From Caprimulgus europaeus (Eukaryota; Chordata; Aves; Caprimulgiformes; Caprimulgidae): 64,000 nt of DNA. The notes under the pieces were generated by a model, which saw only the letters and a program-made list of their open reading frames with translations, ran no database searches and had not been told where the DNA came from. The translations under genes and the position numbers were made by a program. The stretch is taken from assembly GCA_907165065.1 (NCBI GenBank), contig OU015523.1:24765834-24829833 (forward strand), in the 5' to 3' direction. Positions 1 to 12,450 of this stretch are shown here, in pieces. How positions within the stretch are numbered: the first letter of the stretch is position 1; each line of letters begins with the position of its first letter.

Positions 1-180
1 TTTCCCACCACTCTATTTTAATCTCCCACCCCCTTTTTATTGTTTTCCCCTTTCTTTTCTTTTTTTCAATAATAAGATGCTAGGCAGTTACTCAGCAGCA
101 CATCCTTATCTTCAGCCACAGCCATCCTTATGTTACAGGAACTGAGCTCTCTTAGTTGCAAAGACATTTCTCACAAGCGT

Positions 181-372
181 CCCTCCTCACCCGCCGGCTC
201 TGGGGGTCCAGCCCTGTTCTGGCATTGAGAGTCTCTGGGGTCTCAATTTCAGTCACACTTGCCCTCAGTCTCAGCTTTTCTGCTCCAGTGTGGAGTCCTC
301 CATAGCCTACACGTGCGTATCTGCTCTGCCATTGAACCTCCATCAGCTGCAGGGGACCTCCTTTGCCTTCTC
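181..372 (-). mobile_element. Fragment of ERVL-type LTR
   Basis: About 190 bp that read alongside the LTR at about 49455-49630 in the same orientation: the gtctcaatt-cagtcacacttgccctcag block, cagcttttctgctccag, gtggagtcctccatagcc and ggacctcctttgccttctcc. Both ends fall away abruptly, so it is a broken piece. Sense strand is minus, as judged from the fuller copies. No coding sequence of the virus is present. Confidence 0.65.
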
Positions 373-1289
373 CTACTCCATGCGGTTTTCTTTATGAAAA
401 ATGGGCAATTTCCCTTTGCAAGGCTCTCCTTAGACAGTGAAAAACACCTGTCACTTGCTGGAACTACAAAACTTTAGTTACTAAACAAAATCCTAATCAG
501 AAGCTCTGCTGTCAAGGTTGTGGTGATTCAGCAGATCAATAATAGATTTGAAAGTAGCAAACATCATAGGTATTACTCAGTAAGAGCTCATACGAGCTCA
601 GCTGCACTTATGGAGTTTTTTGACTGAAAACAAATCCATAAATATTAGTCTCCTGCTACAAGAAAAAGAAACCTTTTTTCAATGCTAGTCTGAGTCTCTG
701 AGGATTTCTTTACTGGTCTTCCTCTTTGAGAAGGATTTCTCCAATCTCACCTATCATCTATTCAGAAATAAAGTATGCATGCTTTCTTGCCAGAGAAAAA
801 AATATTGATATATTTCCTACTCCTCTGTGTGTGCCAGAATTGTCCAAGGTACTTAACTTTACAGCAGTTGTTGATATCTTTTAGAAAGAAATACAGTCCT
901 GATTTACATGCGGATAATGTGAAACATCTTAGTTTCTTCCATAGTAATATGTGTTCCAGCCAGAAGCAGAAATTATTACAAATGTGTTAAATCACAGTAT
1001 TGTGTTGCAACTGCCTTGCCTTTTAATGAGAAGCCTGCAGTCTTAATATAACATTAAAATACAATTACTAACACCAGAAGGACCAAAAGAGGCATATCAA
1101 GCAGCCAGCCCTATGGTATGATAATTGCCACCTCCAGCCCTCATGACAGCTAATGCTGAAGCTTCATTTCTCTATGACTGTTGCATGAAAAGGTAGAGCA
1201 ATTTGTCAGGAAATAAACCCCCTTGCATTCCAACTCACCCTCAGATATTAGAGGAGCTGGGGGCAGCTGGGCATAGATCCTGAGTGATG
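373..1289. other. Non-coding DNA, nothing recognised
   Basis: AT-rich intergenic sequence between the LTR fragment and the tandem repeat. Open frames are short and match no family. Bases 1-180 are likewise unassigned. Confidence 0.6.
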
Positions 1290-1560
1290 CCTAGTTGAGC
1301 ATTACAGGTCCAACAAGGGATCCACTCAATAGTGTGCTGCGCTCCTGTACCGATGACTTATGGACTCTCATGGCTAAACCTGCAGAATTTAGTAGCATCC
1401 TGCTGGGCATGGGGCAGTTGGGGTGGCTGCTTACAGATGGACACAGTTCAATGTGGCACTACAAGTCTGGACACACCAATGCTGGATTCACTCGATAGTG
1501 CCCTGCACCTGCTGTCCAGTCACAATCTATGGACTCTCACAGCCTCATCAGGCAGCAGCC
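1290..1560. repeat. Degenerate tandem duplication, unit about 167 bp
   Basis: Two diverged copies are visible. 'gga-t-cactc-atagtg' occurs at 1318 and 1484, and 'tggactctca' at 1361 and 1530, so the spacing is 166-169 bp. The motif order is the same in both copies. Copy limits are approximate. The sequence is not recognised as a known family, and an LTR internal repeat is possible. Confidence 0.5.
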
Positions 1561-1876
1561 GAGTGACAAATGGTGTAGCAAGTCTGTAAGCTAATAAAAG
1601 CACTTTAATAAAGCAACAGGAATAATACAGATTCATTTGGATTGCCAGTGATAACCTACTGTCTGCAGAAGTATATACAAGCATTAAGGTTGCAAGTTAC
1701 CAAATGGGTTAAGTGAAAAAAGCAATTCTATAGAGATGTCTAAGTCTCCAAGAAAGCCCTCGGGCTAATATAAATCTTCCCCAAAGGCGTCCCTCTGGCA
1801 GGGGGAAGAGAGGCTTAGCCTGTCAACTGGTCCCAGAGATCAGGCGTCTGTGATGGTATCTTCCCTGACTTGTCTG

Positions 1877-1944
1877 TGATATCTTCCCTAACTTCCCCCT
1901 TTCTTTGGGCTACCAAAGAAAGGGGGAAGTTAGGGAAGATATCA
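1877..1944. repeat. Perfect 32-bp inverted repeat with 4-nt loop
   Basis: The left arm starts at 1877 with tgatatcttccc and the right arm ends at 1944 with gggaagatatca. Base-by-base comparison gives 30 paired positions (1877-1906 with 1915-1944), plus two more G-C pairs inside, leaving the loop gcta (1909-1912). One arm is purine-rich and the other pyrimidine-rich. A shorter related string, gtatcttccctgact, lies just upstream at about 1857-1871. It could come from a template switch during replication; no gene is attached to it. Confidence 0.95.
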
Positions 1945-2098
1945 TTTGCCCTAACTTATGATGAAGATAACATCCTGTGCTACTATTTTTTACCTGTAAG
2001 GTGGAGCTTGAGTGACTCTAGTCATACTTTTACCACGATTGGCAAAAACACTTCTGTTTCCCTTTTAAGGTAGAAATTACCAAAACTTAGAGGGTATG

Positions 2099-2727
2099 TG
2101 TGGTAGTTTGGGTGGATTCACCCCTTTTGCTTGCAGCTTGCAGCCAAACACAGCCTGCTCTATCACCCTCCCCCCTCCCTCACCCAGGGAGTAGGGGAGA
2201 GAATTGGAAAGAAGGGCAAGGAGACTCACGGGTTGAGATAAAAACTATTTACTAATTAAAATGAAATTATAATGATAACAACAGTGATAACAGAATTATA
2301 CAAATGAGTGATACACAGTGCTCACCGCCCGCTGACTGGTGCCCGGCCTGTGCCAGCCAACGATCCCGGAGTAGAGACAGTCCCAAAACCGAAACCCTGG
2401 AAGAGTGAGCCTGAGCGATCCCCAAGAGAAGTACCCCCAGAAGAGAAATGCCCTGTCTTCCGGTCAGCCCTGGTTAATATGCTGGCATGACATGACATGA
2501 TGTGGAATATTTCATTGGCACATCCAAATGCCAGTTCTGGGGTTTGCTATTCACTATGCTTCTCCCTCCCAGTCCTAATGCAGCTGTGAAGCAGCCAAAC
2601 ACGGTGGCCTTGAGCTCCAGCAGCAACTCACAACACCAGCACTGTTATCAATGTTCTTCTCACAATAAGTCTGAACTGAAACACTAACTAAAAAGAAAAT
2701 TAACTCTATCTTAGCAAAACGAGGAGA
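2099..2727 (-). mobile_element. ERVK-type solo LTR (629 bp)
   Basis: Starts tgtggtagtttggg and runs through blocks typical of a common avian LTR: the gctcaccgcccgctga-type block near 2320, gtggaatatttcattgg near 2500, and attaactctatcttagc near 2698. It ends at about 2727. The viral sense strand is minus, because the complement of gttttta/attaaaat near 2245-2265 falls where the family has its poly(A) region. A 5-bp target duplication, gtatg, flanks it (2094-2098 and 2728-2732). No gag, pol or env sequence adjoins, so this is a solo LTR. The family name is from memory. Confidence 0.8.
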
Positions 2728-4811
2728 GTATGCTCAGTGGGTGGGTGGGGGAGGTGGTCAGTGAACTGGAGGTATGTTTTTTGTGTAGTTATAATTCAAG
2801 GTTCAGGCAAGGGAGGTGTTTGTTTAAGGGGTGGCATGTGGTCAGTCCAGGGTCGTAAACAGATAGTATATCCCCCTCTTGGCACCAGAAGACTCAGTAA
2901 ATTCAGGGTTTAATGAAGAAACCTCCATTCTTTCCCATCTCCCATATTGACATGCAGACAAGGCTCTCCAGGAGACAACCTTGGAGTGATTCTTCACATA
3001 CCAGTTGCATTTTCCCCCTGGGATCTTCTTTGACATTATACCTTTCCCTAGTGTGGGAACAGGCCATTTTCTGATTTTAAAGTTACCTCCAGTAATTATT
3101 CCACAATAACTGAAAGAGAAAACCCCACTGCACTGAACTCTGCCCTTCAGTGGGGCTGGCTGCACAGTCATGTGCCAGTTTTCTCTTCCTCATTTCATGT
3201 ATGAAGAACTTACAGTTAAATGAATAATTAAAGTGAAACTTCATTTGGTATTAATCTAGGCATTGCTCTTGAAGAGGAATGTCATTAGTTGCTTTCAGAT
3301 TATGGAAAGTTATAATTTGCCTGGGATTTTTTGATTTCAGAACTGAGACGTTCTTCTGTGCAGTGTGGATGGAATTTGCTTTTGGGTGAAACTGCTTTAA
3401 AATCAAGTTCTGCTCCAGTACCAGCTTTTCCCAGATGATGTCACTCTGGCACACCAGATGATACATAGAAAAGCAGCCCTCTTTTTGTAAAATCTAATGA
3501 TGCTGGTGAAGGGAGACACGCTATCCTGGGGGGTAGGAAGGAGGTGTATGGCAGAGCTGAAGGCTCAGCATAGGCACCAGTGGTCAGCTGAGCCCCACAG
3601 TGTCACTCGGCTGCTGCGGCTCAGCCAGCAGAAATGGCGTGGGGCATATCCAAGGTGATGGAACCACTGACCATGGCCACCTGCTGCCCTCATTGGCCTT
3701 CTGGCTCACGGAGATGGGGCTGGTGGGAGGATATCACCGAGCAGCCTCGTAGCCCATGTTTTTCCTGCAAGAAATAGGAGGGCTGGTGTGTGATTGCTAT
3801 GGCAATTTGGCAGCTCACTAGGGGAAGTTTTTTGTTGTCCAGATCTCAGTAGAGTCATCAGGCATTCATATCCCCAGTACACTATTGCCAGCCAAGAAAC
3901 ATGTGAATAATGCTGTCAAGGGTGTGGGGAAAAGTAAATCTGGCAAAGAGGTAACTATGAATATGCTCGAAGGCTTTACGTGTAACTTGGTCACTTTTCA
4001 CATCAGAGCAAAACCCCCAAAAAATCTAAGAAGATAACATGCAAATGCACAAAGGAGTATCCAAAAACACAGTGAAAAAGATTTGTAATAAAAGTCAAAA
4101 GCAAGGAAGTAATTAAAAATGCTTAGCACATGAGCTAAGGATAACAAAACAGAAGATATTGCCAAGTAATGGCTAGTAGCAGCAATGTTAAAAAAGGGGG
4201 GAAAGCCTCCTTTAATTTTCCCTGTTTTCAAACTTCCTCTTACATTACCAAAAAAGGCCATTGCACATGGCAAAGTTCTTGCTTGAAGACAGCCTCCTTT
4301 TTTTTTTCTTTTTTTCTTTTTTTTTTTTCCTTTCTGTGAGAGATATTTGTGTTGGTTAGTTACTTAACTGGTTGTCTACAAAGTATCAATGAGGTTGGGA
4401 CCACAGTGAAAAAGCACTCTCAGGACACTTCATCTGAATTTGCAGGGAGTCTGGCACAACTGCCCCGATGAGTATGAACCACTCACTTGTTTTTATTGGA
4501 TTTTTTTTTTTTTTTTTAATGCTGCTTCACAGCATTTTGTCAAAAAGTCCAGCAGAGAGCTTCCCACTTGCTGCTGCTGCACGTTGGCCCTTCTGAAGCT
4601 GCCTGGTTGGGTTGCACTGCCTGGGTGGATGCACATTCCTCCTCCTCCTCCCCACCACCTGCAGCTGCTGCCTATGGGCAGAGAGCATTTGCCTTCCACA
4701 CTGTGGGTGAGCAGGCAGTAGATGCAATGAATCAGATGAAAATGGTTATTTTCAACCCAGACTATATATATGAATTATATGAAAACTATGAAAATTACCC
4801 TTGTCCTTTCT
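2728..4811. other. Intergenic DNA between two LTRs
   Basis: Contains poly-pyrimidine and poly-T tracts (4293-4332, 4501-4517). The longest open frame (minus, 2842-3171) has no recognisable domain. No gene supported. Confidence 0.6.
4293..4332. repeat. Pyrimidine-rich low-complexity tract
   Basis: About 40 bases of almost pure T with scattered C. A second T-run lies at 4501-4517. No coding meaning. Confidence 0.8.
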
Positions 4812-5743
4812 TGTGTTGGGTTTGTGTGTGGGGTGGAGGAGAAAGATGTTTTTTTTGGTAGTGGGGGAAGAGCGACCTTATGAGAGTGGAAAGCTCAAAC
4901 CCCTCAGCCCAGGCTGGGCCAATGGGCACTAGAGAAATGCCTCTATGTATCCATATTTGTGAGGGGAAGGACTGTCCTGAAAAGAAGAAGGTAGGGTACG
5001 TGGGGGAGAAATGGTTGACCGAACAGTAGACAACTGTCAGCCTAAACAAAAGACAGACAGAAAGAGAGCTTCGTGTCCAGAAGGAAAGACAAAAAGACCC
5101 ACACCCAGTTCAACCGCATGGAGTAGGAGAAGACAAAGTCCCCTGTAGCCCATGGAGAGTCAACGGTGGAGCAGAGTCCCATGTGTAGGCCATGGAGGAC
5201 TCCAGGCTGGAGCGGAGAAGCTGAGCCTGAGGGCAGTTGTGACTAGAATTGTGACCCCGAGAGTTGCTCACTGCCAGAGTGGGGATGGACCCCCAGAGTG
5301 GGGGGTGAGTCTGCAGCCCGTGGATGTTCCCATGCTGGAGCTGGGAGCTGAGTCCAAAGAGGTCCGTGACTTCATGGGAAGCTCCTGTTGGAACATTTTG
5401 TTCCTGGACTTCCATGCTGGGAAGAGCGGCAGAGGTGAACTGACTGAACCCCCATTCCCTGTGCCCTGTGCTGCTGGTGGTGGGGAAAGTAGAGACATTG
5501 GAGAGAAGTGATTTGAGCCCTAGAAGGAGGGAGGGGTGGGGGAAGGAGTTGTAAGATGTGGTTGTTATGTCTACTCAGATGAATGACAACGAATTAAATT
5601 GATTTTTCTTCCCCAAGTTTGAGTCTCTTTTGCCCGTGACCATAACTGGTGAGTGAGCCCTCCCTGTCCTTCATTCCTAACCCTTTGTTGTGTCTTCCAT
5701 CCCATCTGGCTGCTATAATGCACCCTGGAGATGGTTTGTCACA
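4812..5743 (+). mobile_element. ERVL-type solo LTR, sense plus
   Basis: Begins tgtgttgggtttgtgtg, the 5' LTR edge of this family. It continues with cccaggctgggccaat, tccatatttgtgagggg, and the repeated 'cccatggag...ctggagc' units typical of this avian LTR. It then passes a poly(A) signal ATTAAA at 5593-5598 and an R-like block ttttgcccgtgaccata. It can be laid against the copy at 48976-49982 in reverse over nearly all its length. The 3' edge is eroded after about 5710, so the end is approximate. No internal retroviral genes are attached. Confidence 0.75.
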
Positions 5744-8700
5744 GTTTCAGAACTTTGAGCTGAGTTAGAGTGAGAATGTTAACTGAAGTAAGATTAAAAT
5801 CCCCACACTTCTCCCTAGAGGCGGGGGGTGTCGGGCAGCAGCATTGGTACCAGCAGAACCATGGAAGACAGCAGTGCTGTCCCTCTCTTCACATGTCATT
5901 CAGCGGTGCATCAACACCGCTCTCCTCTCGACGATATTGATATGTTCTCTGACATTTTCAGTGGTGTGCTTGGACTACTTCAACTGAAGTAATGCATGGG
6001 AAAAAAGGAAAAAAAAAAAAAACAACCGTGAAGCTGTAGTGTAGTGGATGTTGCTGCAACTTCCTCTCTACTAACCTTGGGTTGTTCGTTCAGTCTCCTG
6101 CTGGTAAAATCCTGGGTGTATGTGCCTAACAAGATGGATGAAGGGTATATGTTCTCTTAAGTGCATATACAAATTATAGGGAAATTAATAGAACATTGCA
6201 GTATCAATAATTTGAATTTAAAAATTAGAATGTCATCTTTAATATTCCTACTCACTTGCACTTAATTCCAGCTTCCTAATGAGCTGTTTCTAAAGATTTA
6301 TGATCTTTTTACCTCCAGATTCAAAAGCAGGGCCTTTTTTATTAAAAAATAATTTTCATTACACTGTCGCATAACTTGGTGGATTAGTGCCAAGGTGTGG
6401 GAAGCAGGGGGATGACTATGGGGCTGCAGCTTGCACAGCAGAAGAGACACCCTGGCCTGGCTGGCCAGCAGCTCCGCTGGCTGCAGCTCTTCTCCTGAGT
6501 GAGTTGAGGCTCTTGCAAAGTGCGCAGGTGCAGCCCTTCAACCTCCAGCAGGTTTTTTTGTTTTGTTTTGCTTTGTTTTGTTTTTTATGGGAGGGGATGC
6601 TGAGGAGGAACCGCTGCTGTCTCACTGCTCTGCCCTTCTGCAAGCAGCCAGCCTGCCTGCAGCCACAGAGGTGGGCAGGAGCACAGGCACCTCTAGCTTT
6701 TGCAGGGAGCATCCCCATGCCTTGTTTCTCCCCATCGCAGATGATAGAGCCGAGCACTGGTTCAAATGGGTGACCATCATTGTCCCCATCTGGATTTTAT
6801 GTGTGCCCTTTAAAGAAGTGATGTTATGCGTGCTCATGAGGTGACAGCATGCGATCTGGAGTCCCATCTGGAAAGCAGTACAAGAGGCCAATATGAAGTA
6901 GCAACGGTGCATGGCAGAGGCTTTGTGAAATACGATTTTGTTAAAAATGCTATGCTTCAAAGGAAGGTAAGACACAGCAATAAACATATCCAGGTTAAAA
7001 ATGACAAGTTTAGATATTTGGGCAGATATAGTAAAAATATAAATTTACATGTATGAAAACATATATAGCAATTATATATGACATAATATATGATTATGTA
7101 TCCCTAATAATTGCATAGAATAGATAAATTATTTAAAATAGTCCTCACAGTATGTTTTGTTAGGTTTATTTTTCAGATGGATCAATTCTGTGATTTTGTT
7201 AATGATGTGTCCCCATGAGCTGTTGTATGGACTCAGTGGAGAAGTTTGCACAGGGATAGAAATTTATACCTGCATGTGACAAGGGCCAGTCCCTGCTCAG
7301 CTTGGGTTTGCCACTGGCAGCAATGTCCTTGGGAGCAGCGCCCCAGAGCTGGCAGAGGGCTGATGCTGTGAGGCACTCTCACGTCTCAGCCCTGATCCCT
7401 AAAGCTTTCCTTTATCAGTTTACTGGAAGTGTGATTTGTAAAGAGAAATGAAGCATCAGCCAACACCATTATGTGTCATCAGTGTGCACCATATATAACT
7501 GCTCACATCTGAACGCCAGCAGCTGCTAAAACTACACTCGAGCTCCAATAAGTGGCCTAGTGATGCTGCTAGACTATTGGAGGGGATCTTTCCCACCTCT
7601 AGTTTCTTGAGAAGTGGTAGGCAGCTTGTCTTGATGTGTTGGCATTGAGTCCTGATCATGTTGTCATTTTTGTTGTTATGAAATGTCACTGTGATCATGC
7701 CAGAGCCTATAAATCAGTAGCCAGTGGCAGCCACTTCTTGCATTAAGAGGAGGAGGAGGAGGCTGAGTTAGTGGATGCCTAGAGAGAAGGGAAAATGGGA
7801 TCGCTGTATGCAGAGATTGATTCACTGAAATGCATCAGTAAGTAGTAATTTAGAGACACAGGAGTCTTACATTTTGTAACCATTATGGTTTAAGGAGATA
7901 AAAGTTCCCCCCTTCCTTCAGCTACCGTATTAGTCTTTTATTCTGTTAAAACTATGATATTTTTCATTTTCAGAAGCTTCTTACTGGTGCCTGCAATCAC
8001 GCTGAACCCTGAGACAGTACATCATGGATTTTCAAAAACCCTCTTTCTTGAGACAGGCAAGGCCAACAAATCCAAACAGATGTCTGTGTGCATTATTTAC
8101 ACTGCTGCTTTCTGTTCAGCTCGTGTTGACAGTCTGCTCCAGGCTCCAGTGTCAAGCAACACTGACAGACTGAGGCCATGCGTCAAGGCAGCATGGTGCA
8201 GAAAAACTGATACACGGACCTAAGTTCTCAGTGTCTGTAGGTTCAAGCTGCTTGTGTCAAGGTGAAGCTTATTTCCCCTTCAACTCTGACTGAGTAGAGG
8301 CAGACATTAAGGCAGCAAAGTAGTGTGAAACACTGGCTTCCCACTCACAGGGAGTTAACTTTTGTCATACCTTTTGGGTTCAGGTGGTTTTTTGCATATG
8401 GTGATGTACGATATAAATCATGACCCTACTCAACTCTTTTTAGAGTTTAGGAGGCAATATGCAGTCAAGACTACTCTGTTTTTCCAGAAGTCTATTATTT
8501 CTGACAAGTTTGATGCATGGACAAGAGTCTGTAAGCCTCCCCAAAAGCCTTTCTGAGCCTTCCAAGATAATTGCCTGCATATGCTGAAAAGAGAAAGCCA
8601 AATATTTTGTCTTAGCAACCTGCTGCCATATGACTGAGTAGGGGCTGCTCAGCAAAATCTTTGCTCCTGATATCTCTTAAAGGACAGTATCATAGCCTGA

Positions 8701-11700
8701 TCCCTTCATCTTTTGTCTGGAAAGTATAAGGAAGCTTAAAGTATAATGAAATATTCTCCTGCACACATGAACTGTGTGTAATAATACTTACTATGCTGTG
8801 CTATCTGGTTTGAAACTTGTTTATATTATCAAAAAGAAAGATACAAATGGTTTAGCTATAAAGGTTTGTAACCAAGATTTATCAAGCATCAACTGAATGG
8901 TGCTGAAAAGACTGTGTAAATCATGTGAAAGCAGGACAATAAATACAGGTTGCCAGAGATTACTCCTAAATGCGTTTTCTCTGAAACAAGAGAGTCCTGC
9001 AAGGCTGTCAGGCAGCAGCCTGGAAATGTGTGGCTGGGGAAGATGTCTGCAGGCTGCAAACAGTAGGTTTTTAGGCAGTGCTGAGACAAATGGATAACTC
9101 AACCCTCAGCCCAAGGAGGCACCCTGCATCTGGGTGACGCCAATGCCCTTGGGCTGCTTTTGTGACTGTGAGCTCTGTGAAAGCTGTGTGCTGCCATAAG
9201 GAATTGTCCACACATATCTCCCAGCTGCACTGGAAGGCACGTGGACATATGGAAGGTGTCAGGAGTGCTTTTTCATATCTGTTTTTCATTACTGGCATCA
9301 AGGAAAGTAAAACAGTGGTTTTGTAAACATGGGGATGCCATCAGGAATCTCTTGACCAGAGCAATTCACCGGTGACTCAGCTTGTGCTGGCTATTTCTTT
9401 TCTCTCTTTTCCACCCTCTGATGTGAAACTTGGCAGCTATACCAATGACCCTGATAACGCACAAACAAGCCTTGGCTTCAACTAGCATTTAAACCCCTGT
9501 TGGCACTATGCATGGGATTTGACCAAAGGTATTAGTGAGCTGCTAGTGAAAATAGCACTCTCCAGTGGGTAGTTGTTTGAGTAATAAAACTGCAGTACAG
9601 TTAGTTACAATTGCTGGTTTCTGGTCAGAAAAGGCCCACTCAAGATCAGAAAATCAATGCTGCACTGTGACAGGTCAAGGATTGCCACACACAGCTAGAC
9701 CTTACAAAAGGGAATTAATGCCTAATGCTAATATATCCACTTGTCTCCCCATGTTCATGACCTCCAAAGCCACCTGCAGCTATTAAGATACAGTGCAATT
9801 TTTTCTTAAGTGCGTATTTTAAATTCAAGTGGGTATTATGGGCTTCCTGTGAAATGGATGGATTCCACATGTACGCTTGTCTGTAGAAACATCTGAGTGT
9901 AACAGGGCCTGTTAAACAAACCTTGTTATACAACTGTCTGATTGAATTTATTCAGGTCTTTAGAGAGCAAGTGACATCCTATTCTCCATTTTTCTGAGTT
10001 AGAGGATAAAAGAACATGACCAAAAAGGAAAGAAGAAACTTTTCCATGTCAGCAGCAATGCTGGCGGAGGTCTCTGTCAGATTTAGGTTTTTGCTAACAG
10101 AAATTTTATTCTCTGAAAAAAATATGTGGGTTTGGGCTTGCCTGACTTTCCCTGACATCTCTGTGGGCTAGACTTCTTGTTTGTTTGTTTTCCCAAAATG
10201 GAAATATTTTGCCAGAAAAACCTTCATCCAGACTTCTCAGTGGAGGAAAAAAGGCATTTCCCACCCATGTGAATCATTGCTGGAGAGGGTAAGCTACCTT
10301 GGGCCCACCTCTTCTGCCCCTTAGCACACTCTGCAGCAGCCAGGATAAAAAGGATATTGCTGATGCAAAACGTAGAGGCAGCTGAAAGCCCTCACAGTGT
10401 GGGAAACACTGAATTTTGGTGTCTAGAGGAAAACCCTAGTCCTTGCATTAGCATCATTCAGTGGGATGTGGGCTGTGGCTGCTCAGATGCTCATGGGTTT
10501 CCCTGTGCCAAAAGCTGTGCCTGCTGGGCTTGTCTGTGGGATTTTTCTAACTGTATTTGGTCTAAGCAGAAAAAGCAGGTGGTATGAAGAGTAGTGATAT
10601 CTGTTCATGGGACAAGAGTCCAGCAGGATGTATACAAGGTTTGCCCTGAGCAGGTCTGAGCAGGTTGGGATGTATTTAAAACATTTACATAATACAGACA
10701 GAAGGCAGTCCTGGGGGGGCAGGGTCTGGGGTCTGGAGTCTCTAATGGAGCCCAGGAAAGCTCACTTTCTTCCTCCAGTGTTACGCTTGGCTGGAGAAAT
10801 ATTTTTCTTTTTCCAGAGGATAATAATACCTGATACTACATCACCAGTGGATTAGAAGTGATGGATTAATTATCAGGGAGGGGTTTTCTGAAGCTTATTC
10901 TTTGCAGGGATTTTTTTTTCTTTCCCATCTGCATGAATATGTCCCTTTGTCTGCAAAGCCACAACCAGTGGGCCTGAATTTTGTGTCACCACATTCTACC
11001 AGAGCAAGAATTTTTTTTTTCCCTTGTTGTTTTAATGTCATATGATCATGGAAAAATATTACTCAGTGAGAGTATATATATTTCTAGCCTATGTGAGAAA
11101 CAGTACTCCCATAGGCTAAAAACCAGCTTCCCTGCCTCCCTCAGGCCTTCAGTTGATCTGCTGAGCCTTATTTCCATCTCTGTTACAGCTTTTGCCACCT
11201 CTCTGAGATAAAGTCAAGTAATATGCATCACTCACTCAGTATGGGGAGCAGCAGTCAGGCAGTACCTCAGGCTGGGTCCTGAGTCCCTGTAAGCAGCTCC
11301 TGCAGTCACACACCCTCCTCTCTGTCCCTCCCTTCAGCAGTCACAGGGCGTCAGCCATTTCATACTTGGTGTCCAGCCTGCTGTTCTGCATTTTCTGATG
11401 GATGTCCTATGAGGGGTGCTCTGTGGAGTGCAAACATACACACTAGTTTACCTCCCAAAAAGCAGACAAAGAAGTGGAAATATGGTATAGCCAAAGCTAA
11501 CTACTTCAGTAAACTTGTGATATGATTTGACTCCAGAGATGATCAGCTAAAGCCAGAGAAACCCAGGATCGGTATGAGAACCATGGCTGACTGCTGGGGA
11601 GAGGGCAACAGGAATGGCTGTTGGGGATCACTGATGGAGAGGAGGTCTACACCAGGCCAAGGGGGGTTGGTAGCAATCCCAAAAACTTCTTTTGGACTGA

Positions 11701-11904
11701 TCTTTGAAATGTTTTCACTGCTGCAGGAGACACTGCCAGGAGGAACTATTTCACAGGGAAACATCCCAGAAGATTGCTATGAAATTGGTAAGTGCAATAA
11801 AAACCAAGGAAAACCACTGCCTGTGCAACTGCCCAGGGGCCATTTTCCCAGTCATTCCAGGGTGCATCCCTTGGGTTGTGTGTGTCTGCTGTACCTAGGG
11901 AGCT
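5744..11904. other. Intergenic DNA, no gene recognised
   Basis: Holds simple repeats: A-run at 6003-6021, T/G tract at 6551-6586, AT-rich 7060-7110, (GGA)n near 7748-7762. Open frames stay under 130 codons, overlap on both strands and show no family. Confidence 0.6.
6551..6586. repeat. (TTTTG)n-like low-complexity tract
   Basis: T-rich stretch with regularly spaced G (ttttgttttgttttgc and similar). Simple repeat. Confidence 0.75.
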
Positions 11905-12450
11905 GATGTGAGAGGAGGAGAAAGGGGAGAAGGTATTCCAGGTGCCCAAGAAGGGTTCCCAAGAGAGACCACTATGGAGCAGATATTCAGACTGCAACCA
12001 TGGAGGACCCCATGCTGGAGCAGGTGGCTATTTCTTGAAGGACTGCAGCCCATGGAGAGCTCACACTGGAGCAGAGGAAGAGTGGGCAGAAGAAGGAATG
12101 ACAAAGAGGAGCTGACTGACCACAAACTTCATTCCCCCAAGTCCCCCTGCATCACTCAGGGTGAGGAAAGAAGACAGAGGACCTCAGTTTGAAGGAATGA
12201 AGTTGAGCCTGGGAAGAAAGTAGAATAAGAGGAAGGTGTTTTAATTTTTGTCTTTGTTTATCACCATCCAACTGTATTTTAATTGGCAATAAATTAAATT
12301 ATTTTTTGCCCATGATGGCAAGTGATCTCCATGTCTTTATCTTGTCCCACGAACCTTTTCATCTTATTTTGGACCCCTGTCCTTTTGAGAAGGGGAATGA
12401 GAGAATGGCTAGGTGTGCATCTGACAGCCAGCCCAGGTCAGTCCATCACA
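11905..12450 (+). mobile_element. ERVL-type LTR, 3' two-thirds, sense plus
   Basis: Contains the family's repeated units (ggagcagatattcagactgc, ggaccccatgctggagcagg, gactgcagcccatggagagc). A clear AATAAA follows at 12288-12293, then the R/U5 block tttgcccatgatggcaag. The element closes at ccatcaca (12450), the 3' edge of the family. It is a different, more typical subfamily than the copies at 4812 and 48976. The 5' part is missing or too diverged to recognise, so 11905 is approximate. Confidence 0.7.

Noticed and set aside
2842-3171. Open frame of 109 codons on the minus strand beside the ERVK LTR, considered as a retroviral env remnant
   Set aside because: The LTR's target duplication ends before it, no retroviral motif is visible, and the composition is ordinary. 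A chance frame.
6387-6773. Open frames of over 110 codons on both strands
   Set aside because: They overlap one another in a GC-richer patch with a T/G simple repeat inside; no domain, splice context or start support.
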